A DNA stretch of 64,000 bases. Origin: Asticcacaulis taihuensis. Its GTDB lineage: Bacteria > Pseudomonadota > Alphaproteobacteria > Caulobacterales > Caulobacteraceae. Under the pieces are notes generated by a model. That model did no database searches. It was not told the origin of the DNA and saw only the letters and a list, made by a program, of their open reading frames with translations. The DNA is taken from NCBI RefSeq assembly GCF_900100255.1, contig NZ_FMTS01000001.1:1054001-1118000 (forward strand). The letters are read 5' to 3'. How positions within the stretch are numbered: position 1 is the stretch's first letter; the number at the start of each line of letters is the position of its first letter. The translations under genes and the position numbers were made by a program. Positions 44,824 to 54,900 of this stretch are shown here, one piece after another.

Positions 44824-44924
44824 CAGACTTCATTCCAAATGAGAATGACATATTGCCGAAATGGCAATGGATAAGCCCCATATTAGCGCGTATAAACCAG
44901 TTGTCCATACAGATATGGAATGAC

Positions 44925-46220
44925 ATGCCCAAGTCTATAAGTGCCAATACCAAAACACACGGTCTCTGGGAAACCACTGCACCGGCCGCTCCGGAAACGG
45001 CCACGTTGGCTGCCGAAATACGCACTAGCGTCTGTATCATCGGCGGCGGCTATACTGGCAATTCGGCGGCGCTGCACCTGGCGAAAAAAGGCGTAGCTTC
45101 GATCGTTCTTGAGGCCAAAGAGATCGGTTTCGGCGGTGCCGGGCGTAATGTCGGGCTGGTCAATGCCGGCATGTGGGTCATGCCCGATGAACTGCCGAAC
45201 GTGCTGGGTGAGGTCCACGGCGACCGCCTGCTGAAGCTGCTAGGCGATGCGCCTTCGGTCGTTTTCGAGATCGTCGATCAATACCGAATCGAATGCCAGC
45301 TTCAAAAGCATGGCACCCTGCATTGCGGCGTCGGTCAGGTGGGGCTTGAAGAGTTGCAACAGCGCGAAACGCAGTGGCGGCTGCGTGGCGCCCCGGTGCG
45401 TTTGCTCTCCGCCGAAGAGACGGCCGAGAAGGTCGGCTCCAATGCCTATACCGGTGCCCTGCTCGACCTGCGCGCCGGCACCATTCAGCCGCTGGCCTAT
45501 GTGCGTGGTCTGGCCAAGGCGGCGCTTAAAGAAGGCGCGACCATCTACACCGGCTCGCCCGCGCTGGAGGTGACAGCCGAAGGTGCGCAATGGCGCGTGA
45601 AGACACCGCAGGGCTCGGTCATCGCCGACTGGGTGATCATGGCCACCGACGCCTATACCAGCGGGCCATGGGAAATTATCCGGCGCGAACAGGTCCACCT
45701 GCCCTATTTCAACTTCGCCACCGTGCCGTTGCCAGAGGATATCCGCGCGACCATCCTGCCCGGCAAGGAAGGCGTGTGGGATACGAAAGAAGTCCTGTCC
45801 TCCTTCCGTATGGATATCCATGGCCGCCTGATCTTCGGCAGCGTCGGCGCGTTGAAGGGCGTGGGCGAAGCCATTCACCGCGACTGGGCTTTGCGGGCTT
45901 TGCACAAGATTTTCCCCCAAATTGGCAATGTCGCCTTCGAGGCCGAATGGTACGGCCAGATCGGCATGACCGACGACAACCTGCCGCGTTTCCACAAATT
46001 CGCGCCGAACGTCATCGGAATCAGCGGCTATAATGGCCGCGGCATCGCGCCGGGCACGGTCATGGGCCGCACCCTGGCCGAACTGATCGCCGGCGAAAAG
46101 GGCGAAGGCGATCTGCCCCTGCCCGTCACCACGCCCGCCGAGGCGAAGATGCGGGCGCTCAAGGAAGTTTTTTACGAGGTCGGCGCTCAGGCGGCGCACC
46201 TCACGGATTCACGTTTCTAA
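44925..46220 (+). CDS. FAD-dependent amine oxidase (DAO family; probable L-pipecolate oxidase)
   Basis: A 431-residue flavoprotein. The FAD motif VCIIGGGYTGNSAALHLAKK lies near residue 36, with GFGGAGRNVGLVNAGMW near 70 and the C-terminal NVIGISGYNGRGIAPGTVMG near 363-382. The DAO-family architecture resembles gamma-glutamylputrescine oxidase (PuuB) and pipecolate oxidases. The next gene is an ALDH7-type dehydrogenase that would use the product, piperideine-6-carboxylate / 2-aminoadipate semialdehyde, which favours pipecolate as substrate. The start at 44925 (MPKSISANTKTHGLWE) follows GGAA. The first of five same-strand catabolic genes. Confidence 0.85.
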   Translation: MPKSISANTKTHGLWETTAPAAPETATLAAEIRTSVCIIGGGYTGNSAALHLAKKGVASIVLEAKEIGFGGAGRNVGLVNAGMWVMPDELPNVLGEVHGDRLLKLLGDAPSVVFEIVDQYRIECQLQKHGTLHCGVGQVGLEELQQRETQWRLRGAPVRLLSAEETAEKVGSNAYTGALLDLRAGTIQPLAYVRGLAKAALKEGATIYTGSPALEVTAEGAQWRVKTPQGSVIADWVIMATDAYTSGPWEIIRREQVHLPYFNFATVPLPEDIRATILPGKEGVWDTKEVLSSFRMDIHGRLIFGSVGALKGVGEAIHRDWALRALHKIFPQIGNVAFEAEWYGQIGMTDDNLPRFHKFAPNVIGISGYNGRGIAPGTVMGRTLAELIAGEKGEGDLPLPVTTPAEAKMRALKEVFYEVGAQAAHLTDSRF

Positions 46221-46230
46221 GGAACCGAAC

Positions 46231-47766
46231 ATGATCACCGAAACCACACGCTTTGCGGAAGATGTCTCCGCACTTCTGAAGACCCTCGGCGTCGCAGCCA
46301 AGACCTATACCGGCGGTACGCTGGCCGTTACCTCACCGGTCACAGGCGAGGTCATCGCCAATGTCGTCGAGACCTCGGCCGCCGACGCCAAGAAAGCCAT
46401 CGACGCCGCCCACAAGGCGTTCCTCGACTGGCGTGTTATCCCTGCCCCGAAGCGTGGCGAACTGGTCCGCATCTTCGGTGAGGAACTGCGCGCCCACAAG
46501 GCCGAACTCGGCAAGCTGGTCTCCATCGAAGTCGGCAAGGTGACCTCGGAAGGTCTCGGCGAAGTGCAGGAAATGATCGACATCTGCGATTTCGCCGTCG
46601 GTCTCTCCCGCCAGCTTTACGGCCTGACCATCGCCACCGAGCGCTCAAGCCACCGCATGATGGAAACCTGGCAGCCGCTCGGCGTCGTCGGCATCATTTC
46701 GGCTTTCAACTTCCCGGTCGCCGTCTGGGCTTGGAACGCGGCCCTCGCCCTGGTCTGCGGCGACTCGATCGTCTGGAAGCCGTCGGAAAAGTCGCCGCTC
46801 ACCGGCCTCGCCACCCACGCGCTGTTTGAGCGTGCCCTCAAGCGCTATGTCGATGAAGGCTATGACGCCCCGGCCGGCCTTTCAGCCCTGATCATCGGCG
46901 CCCGCGAGATCGGCGAAGTGCTGGTCGATCACGAGAAGGTCGCCCTGATCTCCGCCACCGGCTCGACCGCCATGGGCCGCGCCGTCGGCCCCAAGCTGGC
47001 CGCCCGCTTCGCCCGTTCGATCCTCGAACTCGGCGGTAACAACGCCGCCATCGTCGCGCCGACCGCCGACCTCGACCTGACCCTGCGCGGCGTCGCCTTC
47101 GCCGCCATGGGCACGGCCGGCCAGCGCTGCACCACCCTGCGTCGCCTGTTCGTCCATGACAGCGTCTATGACACCCTCGTCCCGCGCCTGAAGAAGGCCT
47201 ATGCCTCGGTCAAGATCGGCAATCCGATGGAAGACGGCACCCTGGTCGGCCCGCTGATCGACAAGCTGGCCTTCGATGGCTTTGAAAAGGCGCTGTCGGA
47301 AGCCAAGGCGGCCGGCGGCGTGGTCACCGGCGGCGAGCGCGTCACGGTCAGCGGCGACAACAGCTATTATGTCCGCCCGGCGATCGTTGAAATGGCCAAG
47401 CACGAAGGTCCCGTCCTGCGTGAAACCTTCGCGCCGATCCTCTACGTCCTGCGTTATTCCGACGTGAAGGACGCCATCGCCATGCAGAACGATGTCGGCG
47501 CCGGCCTGTCGTCGTCAATCTTCACCAACGATATCCGAGAAGCCGAACTCTTCATGTCGGCCGCCGGGTCGGATTGCGGCATCGCCAATGTCAATATCGG
47601 CACCTCCGGCGCTGAAATCGGCGGCGCCTTCGGTGGCGAAAAGGAAACCGGCGGCGGTCGTGAATCGGGTTCCGACGCCTGGCGCGCCTATATGCGCCGC
47701 ACCACCAACACCATCAATTTCGGCAGCACCCTGCCGCTGGCCCAGGGCGTGGTGTTTGATGTCTGA
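46231..47766 (+). CDS. 2-Aminoadipate semialdehyde / piperideine-6-carboxylate dehydrogenase (ALDH7 type)
   Basis: A 511-residue aldehyde dehydrogenase. The catalytic Cys is in [14 protein letters not shown] near 297, the general-base Glu is in [11 protein letters not shown] near 265, and NAD binding is at [14 protein letters not shown]. The Gln-Arg-Cys-Thr-Thr context and the C-terminal [20 protein letters not shown] are hallmarks of the ALDH7A1/AmaB group. It oxidises 2-aminoadipate semialdehyde to 2-aminoadipate. AAGGA precedes the ATG. It overlaps gcdH by 8 bp. Confidence 0.9.
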   Translation: MITETTRFAEDVSALLKTLGVAAKTYTGGTLAVTSPVTGEVIANVVETSAADAKKAIDAAHKAFLDWRVIPAPKRGELVRIFGEELRAHKAELGKLVSIEVGKVTSEGLGEVQEMIDICDFAVGLSRQLYGLTIATERSSHRMMETWQPLGVVGIISAFNFPVAVWAWNAALALVCGDSIVWKPSEKSPLTGLATHALFERALKRYVDEGYDAPAGLSALIIGAREIGEVLVDHEKVALISATGSTAMGRAVGPKLAARFARSILELGGNNAAIVAPTADLDLTLRGVAFAAMGTAGQRCTTLRRLFVHDSVYDTLVPRLKKAYASVKIGNPMEDGTLVGPLIDKLAFDGFEKALSEAKAAGGVVTGGERVTVSGDNSYYVRPAIVEMAKHEGPVLRETFAPILYVLRYSDVKDAIAMQNDVGAGLSSSIFTNDIREAELFMSAAGSDCGIANVNIGTSGAEIGGAFGGEKETGGGRESGSDAWRAYMRRTTNTINFGSTLPLAQGVVFDV

Positions 47767-48928
47767 TTTTCAATGGGATGATCCGCTTTTGCTCGTCGAA
47801 CAACTGAGTGACGACGAACGCATGATCATGGAAGCCGCGCGCGACTATGCGCAAGGCTCGCTGATGCCGCGTGTGCTTAAGGCCTATGGCGAGGAACATA
47901 CCGACCGCGCCATCTTCAACGAGATGGGCGAACTCGGCCTGCTGGGCGCCACCTTGCCGGAACAATATGGCGGCGCCGGCGCGTCCTACGTCGCCTATGG
48001 CCTGATCGCCCGCGAGGTCGAGCGCGTCGATAGCGGCTACCGCTCGATGATGAGCGTTCAGTCGTCGCTGGTCATGTATCCGATCTATGCCTATGGCTCG
48101 GAAGACCAGCGGATGAAGTATTTGCCAAAGCTGGCTTCCGGTGAATGGGTTGGCTGCTTTGGCCTGACCGAGCCTGATGCCGGCTCCGATCCCGGCTCGA
48201 TGACCACCCGCGCCGAGAAAATAGATGGCGGCTACCGCCTCACTGGCACCAAGATGTGGATTTCCAACTCGCCCATCGCCGATGTCTTTGTGGTGTGGGC
48301 CAAGCTCGATGGCGTCATCCGCGGCTTCGTGCTGGAAAAGGGCATGAAGGGCTTAAGCGCGCCGAAAATCCACGGCAAGCTGTCGCTTCGCGCCTCGATC
48401 ACCGGCGAGATTGTCATGGATGGCGTCGAGGTCGGTGAAGACGCGCTCCTGCCGAATGCATCGGGCCTCAAGGGACCGTTCGGCTGCCTGAACCGCGCCC
48501 GTTACGGCATCGCCTGGGGCGCCATGGGCGCCGCCGAGGATTGCTGGCACCGCGCCCGCCAATATGGCCTCGATCGCAAGCAGTTCGGCAAGCCGCTGGC
48601 CCAGATGCAGCTCTTCCAGAAGAAGCTGGCCGATATGCAGACCGAGATTACGCTTGGTCTGCAAGCCGCTTTGCGCGTCGGGCAATTGTTCGACGCCGGC
48701 AAAATGCAGCCGGAAATGATCTCTCTGATCAAGCGCAATAACTGCGGAAAGGCCCTCGACATCGCCCGTCAGGCGCGTGATATGCATGGTGGCAACGGCA
48801 TCCACGAGGAGTTCCATGTCATGCGCCATGCGCAGAACCTGGAAACCGTCAACACCTACGAAGGCACGCACGACGTCCACGCCCTGATCCTTGGTCGGGC
48901 GCAAACGGGATTGCCGGCGTTCTTTTGA
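47759..48928 (+). CDS. gcdH: Glutaryl-CoA dehydrogenase
   Basis: A 389-residue acyl-CoA dehydrogenase. Its start [20 protein letters not shown] is typical of GcdH. FAD and substrate segments are [40 protein letters not shown], and [17 protein letters not shown] near 367, whose Glu is the catalytic base. GcdH also decarboxylates, forming crotonyl-CoA from glutaryl-CoA in lysine and tryptophan catabolism. It overlaps the upstream ALDH gene. A pair of family A repeats separates it from the CoA-transferase gene. Confidence 0.94.
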   Translation: MSDFQWDDPLLLVEQLSDDERMIMEAARDYAQGSLMPRVLKAYGEEHTDRAIFNEMGELGLLGATLPEQYGGAGASYVAYGLIAREVERVDSGYRSMMSVQSSLVMYPIYAYGSEDQRMKYLPKLASGEWVGCFGLTEPDAGSDPGSMTTRAEKIDGGYRLTGTKMWISNSPIADVFVVWAKLDGVIRGFVLEKGMKGLSAPKIHGKLSLRASITGEIVMDGVEVGEDALLPNASGLKGPFGCLNRARYGIAWGAMGAAEDCWHRARQYGLDRKQFGKPLAQMQLFQKKLADMQTEITLGLQAALRVGQLFDAGKMQPEMISLIKRNNCGKALDIARQARDMHGGNGIHEEFHVMRHAQNLETVNTYEGTHDVHALILGRAQTGLPAFF

Positions 48929-48930
48929 TG

Positions 48931-49001
48931 AAAAGCGAGATACCCCACCACCACGCCTCAAGAGAGGCGCGGTCCCCCTCCCCGGCAAAGCCGGGGAGGT
49001 A
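48931..49001 (-). repeat. Dispersed intergenic repeat, family A, copy 3
   Basis: On the minus strand it begins ATACCTCCCCGGCTTTGCCG and ends GTGGTGGTGGGGTATCTCGC. It starts 2 bp after the gcdH stop and is head-to-head with copy 4, with 10 bp between, so the two could form one large cruciform. Confidence 0.82.
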
Positions 49002-49011
49002 TGATTTTCTT

Positions 49012-49087
49012 ATACCTCCCCAACTCGTTGGGGAGGGGGACCGCACGAACGCGAAGCGTGAGATGTGGTGGTGGGGTTTCTTGCTTT
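49012..49087 (+). repeat. Dispersed intergenic repeat, family A, copy 4
   Basis: Begins ATACCTCCCCAACTCGTTGG and ends GTGGTGGGGTTTCTTGCTTT, as copy 2 does. It ends 19 nt before the start codon of the CoA-transferase gene. Confidence 0.85.
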
Positions 49088-49106
49088 CTTCCGTGTGTCT
49101 TGCCGC

Positions 49107-50270
49107 ATGAAGCCGCACACCAAACCCCTCGCCGGCCTGAGAGTCCTCGAACTCGCCCGCATCCTGGCCGGTCCGTGGTGCGGACAGTTGCTGGCCGATC
49201 TGGGCGCCGAGGTCATCAAGATCGAGCGCCCGGAGGTTGGTGACGATACCCGCACCTGGGGGCCGCCGTTCGTGACCGATGCCGCCGGCAATGCCTGGGG
49301 CGCGGCCTATTTCCATGCCACCAATCGCGGTAAGTCCTCGGTTGCCATTGCTTTCGAGATGCCCGAAGGCCAGGCCGTCATCCGCCAACTGGCCGCGGAA
49401 GCTGATATCCTGATCGAAAACTTCAAGGTCGGCGGCCTGAAGAAATACGGCCTTGATTACGAATCGCTGAAGCAGATTAATCAACGATTGATTTACGCTT
49501 CGATCACCGGCTTCGGTCAGGATGGCCCCTACGCCGCCCGCGCCGGCTACGACTACATTATCCAGGGCATGAGCGGCCTGATGGACATCACCGGCGAGCC
49601 CGAACGTGAACCGCAGAAGGTCGGTGTCGCCGTGGTCGATATCTTCACCGGCGTCTATACCTCGACCGCTATCCTGGCCGCCGTGCGTGGCCGTGAGATC
49701 AGCGGTGAAGGCTGCCATATCGACATGTCGCTGTTCGATACCGCCACCGCGATCCTCGCCAACCAGGCCAGCAACTATCTCGTCTCTGGCAAGTCGCCCT
49801 CGCGCCTCGGCAATGCCCATCCCAATATTGCGCCTTATCAGGTGTTCAGGGTGGCGGACGGCCATATCATCGTCGCGGTCGGCAATGACGGCCAGTTCCA
49901 GAAATTCTGCGCCGCGCTTGGCGCCACCGATATCGCCGCCAATACGGACTATGCCACCAATGCGCAGCGCGTCGGCGTGCGTCTCGCTTTGCAGGCCGAG
50001 CTTGAGCCCTTTCTGGTGCAAAAGACCCGCAGCCAATGGCTTGAAGCGCTGGAAACCGCCGGTGTGCCCGCCGGACCGATCAACCGCATCGAAGACGTCT
50101 TCAACGATCCGCAGATCATCCATCGCGGCCTGAAACTCGACCTGACCGCCGCCGATGGCTCCAAGGTCTCAGGCGTCGCCTCGCCCATCGTCATCAATGG
50201 CGAACGTATGTCCGCCGCCTCTCCCTCCCCTATGCTCGGCAGCGGGCAAGCCCAATGGACCTCCAAATGA
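49107..50270 (+). CDS. Class III CoA-transferase (probable succinyl-CoA:glutarate CoA-transferase)
   Basis: A 387-residue CaiB/BaiF family protein. GLRVLELARILAGPWCGQLL is at the N-terminus, GAEVIKIERPEVGDDTRTWG follows, and the catalytic Asp lies in QGMSGLMDITGEPE near 157. Adjacency to gcdH points to glutarate activation, the role of human SUGCT (C7orf10). The start at 49107 (MKPHTKPLAGLRV) avoids reading through the repeat. It overlaps the thiamine-diphosphate enzyme gene by 4 bp (ATGA). Confidence 0.87.
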   Translation: MKPHTKPLAGLRVLELARILAGPWCGQLLADLGAEVIKIERPEVGDDTRTWGPPFVTDAAGNAWGAAYFHATNRGKSSVAIAFEMPEGQAVIRQLAAEADILIENFKVGGLKKYGLDYESLKQINQRLIYASITGFGQDGPYAARAGYDYIIQGMSGLMDITGEPEREPQKVGVAVVDIFTGVYTSTAILAAVRGREISGEGCHIDMSLFDTATAILANQASNYLVSGKSPSRLGNAHPNIAPYQVFRVADGHIIVAVGNDGQFQKFCAALGATDIAANTDYATNAQRVGVRLALQAELEPFLVQKTRSQWLEALETAGVPAGPINRIEDVFNDPQIIHRGLKLDLTAADGSKVSGVASPIVINGERMSAASPSPMLGSGQAQWTSK

Positions 50271-51922
50271 CCCACCGTAACGGCGGCCAGATACTTGTTG
50301 ATCAACTATTGATTCAAGGCGTCGATCGCGTCACCTGCGTGCCCGGCGAAAGCTATCTGGCGGCGCTCGACGCCATGCATGATGCCGATATCGACGTTCT
50401 GATCTGCCGTCATGAAGGCGGCGCGGCGATCATGGCCGAGGCCTATGGCAAGCTGACCGCCCGCCCCGGCGTCTGCTTCGTCACGCGCGGCCCCGGCGCC
50501 ACCAACGCGGCCCACGGCGTCCATATCGCTCAGCACGACTCGACGCCGATGATCCTGTTCATCGGCCAGGTCGAGCGCGCCATGCTTGGTCGCGGCGCCT
50601 TCCAGGAAATGGACTATCAGCAGGTCTTCGGCAGCGTGGCCAAATGGGTGGTCGAGATCACTGACGCAAAGCGCATTCCCGAAATTGTTGCCCGTGCTTT
50701 CCGCATCGCCATGCAGGGCCGCCCCGGTCCCGTGGTCATCTCCCTGCCGGAAGACGTGCTGACCGACATGGAAGACGTGGCCGACGCACCGGCGCTCGCT
50801 TTTGCCAGGCCGGAACTGTCGATCGATGTCTTCCAGCAATTCGATGCCTTGCTTGCCGCCGCCAAGCGGCCACTGATTATCCTGGGCGGCAGCAACTGGA
50901 GTTATGAAGGCTGCGAAGCCATTGCCGATTTCGCCACGCGCTTTCGCATTCCGGTCGCTACCGAATTCCGCCGTTCGGCGCTTTTTCCCGCCGATCACCC
51001 CTCCTATGCCGGCGATCTTGGTTTCGGCCAGAACCCCAAGCTCAGCCAGCGCGTAAAAGACGCAGACCTGCTGATCCTGCTGGGGGCGCGCATGGCCGAG
51101 GTGCCCTCCTCCAGCTATACCCTGATCGATATCCCGACACCCAAGCAGACCATGGTTCACATCTTCCCGGACGCTGGCGAAATCGGCAAGGTCTACCAGC
51201 CGACGTTGGGCATCGTCTGCGCGGCGGATGCCTTCGCGCAATCCCTGGGCTATCTCAAGACGCCCGAGCGCGTTGTCTGGGGCGAAGAGACCGAAAACGC
51301 CCATATGGATTTCCTGATGTGGACCACCACGCCGGCGAAGATCCCCGGCGACTTCCAGTACGGCGAGGTCATGGTATGGTTGCGGGAAAACCTGCCCGCC
51401 GACACTATCACCTGCAACGGCGCCGGCAACTACGCCATCTGGCTGCACCGCTACTGGCGCCATACCCAACCGCGCACCCAGATCGCCCCCACCTCCGGCA
51501 GCGTCGGTTACAGCGTACCGGCTGGCGTCATGGCCAAGCGCCAGTGTCCGGACAGGACGGTCGTCGTCTTCGCCGGCGACGGCTGTTTCCTGATGCACGG
51601 CAATGAATTCGCCACGGCCGTGCAATACGATATTCCGGTCATCGTCCTGATCATCGACAACGGCATGTACGGCACCATCCGCATGCACCAGGAAAAAAAC
51701 TACCCGCACCGCGTCGTCGGCACCGACCTGAAGAACCCGGACTTCGCCGCTTACGCCAAAGCCTTCGGCGGCCATGGCGAGACTGTCCGCACCACGGCGG
51801 AATTCGTCCCGGCCTTTAAGCGGGCCCAAGCCTCAGGCAAGCCGGCGATCATCCACTGCTTCATCGATCCCCAGGCCATCACGCCAGCCAAAACGCTCGA
51901 TCAGGTCGCTCGCGGCGAATAG
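50267..51922 (+). CDS. Thiamine-diphosphate-dependent enzyme (acetolactate synthase-like)
   Basis: A 551-residue protein with the three-domain ThDP-decarboxylase fold. The catalytic Glu is in CRHEGGAAIMAEAYGKLTAR near residue 48, RGPGATNAAHGVHIA follows, and the ThDP motif GDGCFLMHGNEFATAV..DNGMYGT (GDG-x25-N type) is near 435-465. It is coupled to the CoA-transferase by ATGA, so it belongs to the lysine/glutarate pathway and is unlikely to make acetolactate. The best inference is decarboxylation of 2-oxoadipate, supplying a five-carbon semialdehyde that would be oxidised to glutarate. A terminator follows. Confidence 0.82.
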   Translation: MTHRNGGQILVDQLLIQGVDRVTCVPGESYLAALDAMHDADIDVLICRHEGGAAIMAEAYGKLTARPGVCFVTRGPGATNAAHGVHIAQHDSTPMILFIGQVERAMLGRGAFQEMDYQQVFGSVAKWVVEITDAKRIPEIVARAFRIAMQGRPGPVVISLPEDVLTDMEDVADAPALAFARPELSIDVFQQFDALLAAAKRPLIILGGSNWSYEGCEAIADFATRFRIPVATEFRRSALFPADHPSYAGDLGFGQNPKLSQRVKDADLLILLGARMAEVPSSSYTLIDIPTPKQTMVHIFPDAGEIGKVYQPTLGIVCAADAFAQSLGYLKTPERVVWGEETENAHMDFLMWTTTPAKIPGDFQYGEVMVWLRENLPADTITCNGAGNYAIWLHRYWRHTQPRTQIAPTSGSVGYSVPAGVMAKRQCPDRTVVVFAGDGCFLMHGNEFATAVQYDIPVIVLIIDNGMYGTIRMHQEKNYPHRVVGTDLKNPDFAAYAKAFGGHGETVRTTAEFVPAFKRAQASGKPAIIHCFIDPQAITPAKTLDQVARGE

Positions 51923-51940
51923 GTTTCAAACCAAACAGAA

Positions 51941-51976
51941 AAAATGGCGGCTGGATATTCCAGCCGCCATTTTTAT
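51941..51976. terminator. Bidirectional terminator
   Basis: A perfect 15-bp stem (AAAATGGCGGCTGGA with its complement) and a 3-nt loop, flanked by A and T runs, sit between the convergent ThDP-enzyme gene and giant repeat gene. Confidence 0.93.
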
Positions 51977-51996
51977 TTGCATCTGCTCAGTCGAAC

Positions 51997-54900
51997 CTAC
52001 AGGTATCCCTGTTGCTCGTCGGTCAGGGCTTCGAGTTGCTCGGCCGAGAAAGCCGCCAACTGAATAGCCGTGATCCCGCCGATCTGTGTCGTGCTGAGTG
52101 TCGGTATCTGATCTGTGGTCAGGCCGGCAATGGCCGATGTCGTCAGGGCCCCGATCTGCGAGGTCGAGAACAGCGTCAACTGCGTCGTCGTCAGGGCCGA
52201 CAACTGGGTAGAGGTCAGGCCGGTCAGGGCCGTCGTCGTCAGCGATGACAGTTGTGTCTCGTCCGCGGCGCCTAGCTGCACAGTGCTCATCGACTTGAGT
52301 TCCGCCGCCGTCAGGACACCGATCTGGGTGGTTGTCAGCGCCCCCACAACAATGGTTGACAGAGAGCCGAAGACCGTCGTGTTCAGGCCCGCCAGTTGCG
52401 TGGTCGACAGGCCGTTGACCTGGGTCGTGGTCAGGCTGTTGGACTGGGTCTCATTCAGCCCGGCGATCACCGCATTGCTCAGCGAACCGAACTGGGTGCC
52501 GTCGAGGCCCGCAATCTGGTCAGTCGTCAGGCCAGCCAGTTGCGATGACTTCAGGCCGGACAGTTGCGTCGTGGTCAGGCTGCTGACCTGGGTCGTCGTC
52601 AGACCATTCAGCGCCGTATCCGTCAGGACACCGATCTGAGTCTGTGTGAGGCCCCCGACCTGGGTCGTCGTCAGATTGCCGATAATGGTTTCCGTTAGGC
52701 CCGCCAGAGTGCGCGTCGAGATGGCGCCCAGTTGAGTGGCCCCCAGACCAGCCAGTTGCGTCGTATCAAGCGCCACCAAGTCGGACGAGGTGATACCCGC
52801 CACCTGGGCCGTGGTCAGGCCGCCCAGTTGCGTCGTATTCAGGCCGGCAAAGGCCGTCGAGGTCAGGGCAGCGACCTGGATGGCGCCAAGGCCCGCCAGT
52901 TGCGTGGTATCGAGCGCGCCCAGCTTGGTTTCATCGAGCACGCCGATGCTGGCCGTGGTCAGGGCCGCCAGTTGCGTGGATAGCAAGGTGGCGAACTGGG
53001 TCGAGGTCAGGTTGCCGACCTGGGTCGAGCTGATGCCGGAAATCTGGGCCGTGGTCAGGGCGGCAACATCCGTCGTTTCCAGGCCGCCGAGGGCGGTGGA
53101 CGTCAGAGCGTTCAGTTGCGCTGCCTTGAGGGCGGGCACCTGGCCGGCTGTCAGGCTGGCGACCTGGGTTTCATCGAGCGCGGCCACCGCCCCAGTGGTC
53201 AGGGCGCCAAGAACCGTATTGGCCAGGCCGCTGATCTGGGTGGTGGTCAGGGCTTCCGCCAGGGTGGCGTTGAGCCCGCCCACCGCCGCCACCGTCAGCT
53301 TGTTGAGCTGATCGGTTGAGAGAGCGGCGACCTGATCAGTGGTCAGGTTGGTGACCTGCGATGCGGTCAGGCCGATCGCCTGGGTCGAAGTCAGGCCGGT
53401 CAGGGCCGTCGTCGTCAGGGCCGTCACCGCCGACGTGGTCAGAGCCCCGATGCGGGTCACCGCCGGGCCGGAAAGCTCGGTGCTGCTGATCGCCGCCGCC
53501 TGGTCCGCCGTCAGCGACTTGAGCGCGAGGGTGGTCAGCGAATTGAGCTGCGTGGAGGACAGCGCACCGACCTGGGTGGAACTGAGCGCCGACACTTGGC
53601 TGGAGGTCACGCCGGTCAATTGCGCCGCCGTCAGGAGGGCCAGGTTGGTGGTCGAGAACTGAGCCAGATTATCGGCGCCCAGCGCGCCGACCTGAACGGC
53701 GCTGAGCTTGCCGATCTGGGTCGTGGTCAGGGCATCGATCTCGGTCGTGGTGAAGCCGCTGACCGCCGTGGCCGAGAGGCCGGCGATCTTGGTTTCCGAC
53801 AGGCCGGAGACCTGCGTCGTGGTCAGGTTGGCCACCTGGCTGGAGGTGATGCCGATGAAGGCCGGCGTGCCGATGCTGTTAAGCTGGTCCGTACCGAGCG
53901 CGGTGATAGCTTCGGTCGTTATCCCCTTGACCTGCGAAGAGGTCAGGCCGGCCAGTGCCGTCGAACTGAGCGCGGCGAACTGGGTCGAGGTCAGGTTCGA
54001 CAGTTCGGTCGTCGTCAGCTTGCCGACCTGGGCCGAGGTGATACCCGCCAGTTGGGTGGTTGAAAGCGCGGCGATATCATCGGCCGAGAAGGTGGAAATT
54101 GTCGCCGGTGCCAGGGCGCCCAGTTGGTCCGAGGTCAGCGTCCCCACCTGGGTGGAGGTCAGGCGCTCGACGGAGGTGGCGTTCAGCCCGGCCAGTTGCG
54201 TGGTGGTCAGGGCGCCGACATCCGTCGTGGTCAGTTCGACGAAGGCCGTGCCGCTGATGGCGTTGAGCTGGCTCGTCTTGAGCAGCCCTACCTGGGTAGA
54301 GGTCAGGGCGTCAACCTGCGTCGAATCCAGGGCGCCGAGCACGGTAGCGTTCAGCGCCTGCAGGCGTGTGGTGTCGAGACCGGCCAGTTGCGTCGTCGTC
54401 AGGCCGGCAGCCTGGGTCGATTTCAGCGCGCCGAAGGTAGCTGCCGTCAGGCTGTTGAGCTGGTCCGTGGTCAGGGCGCCCAACTGGTCGGTCGAGAACG
54501 AACCCAGTTGCGCCGCCGTCAGGCCCGGAAGCTGGGTTGTTTCCAGGTTGGCGATATTGGTCGTGTCGAGATTGGCGATCTGGCCGGTCGAAAGCCCGGC
54601 GATCTGCGAGGTCGTCAGGCCGTCGAGTTCTGTGGACGTCAGGCCGCCGATCGCGGTTGCCGACAGGGCATTCAATTGCGCCGTTTTCAGCGCCTGAACC
54701 TGCGAGGTATTGAGCGTGGCGATCTGGGTTTCATCAAGCGCCGCGATGGAGGCGGTCGAGAGGGCCGCGAGGATGGTGGTGGCCAGCCCGCCGACCTGGG
54801 TGGTGGTCAGGGCCGCCGTCAGGGTGGCATTCAGGCCAGCCACCGCCGCCGTCGTCAGCTTGTTGAGTTGGTCGGTGGAAAGCGAGGCGATCTGATCGGT

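Noticed and set aside
50267-51922. Anabolic acetolactate synthase large subunit (ilvB)
   Set aside because: No ilvH/ilvN small subunit or ilvC follows, and the gene overlaps a glutarate-type CoA-transferase gene in a catabolic cluster.
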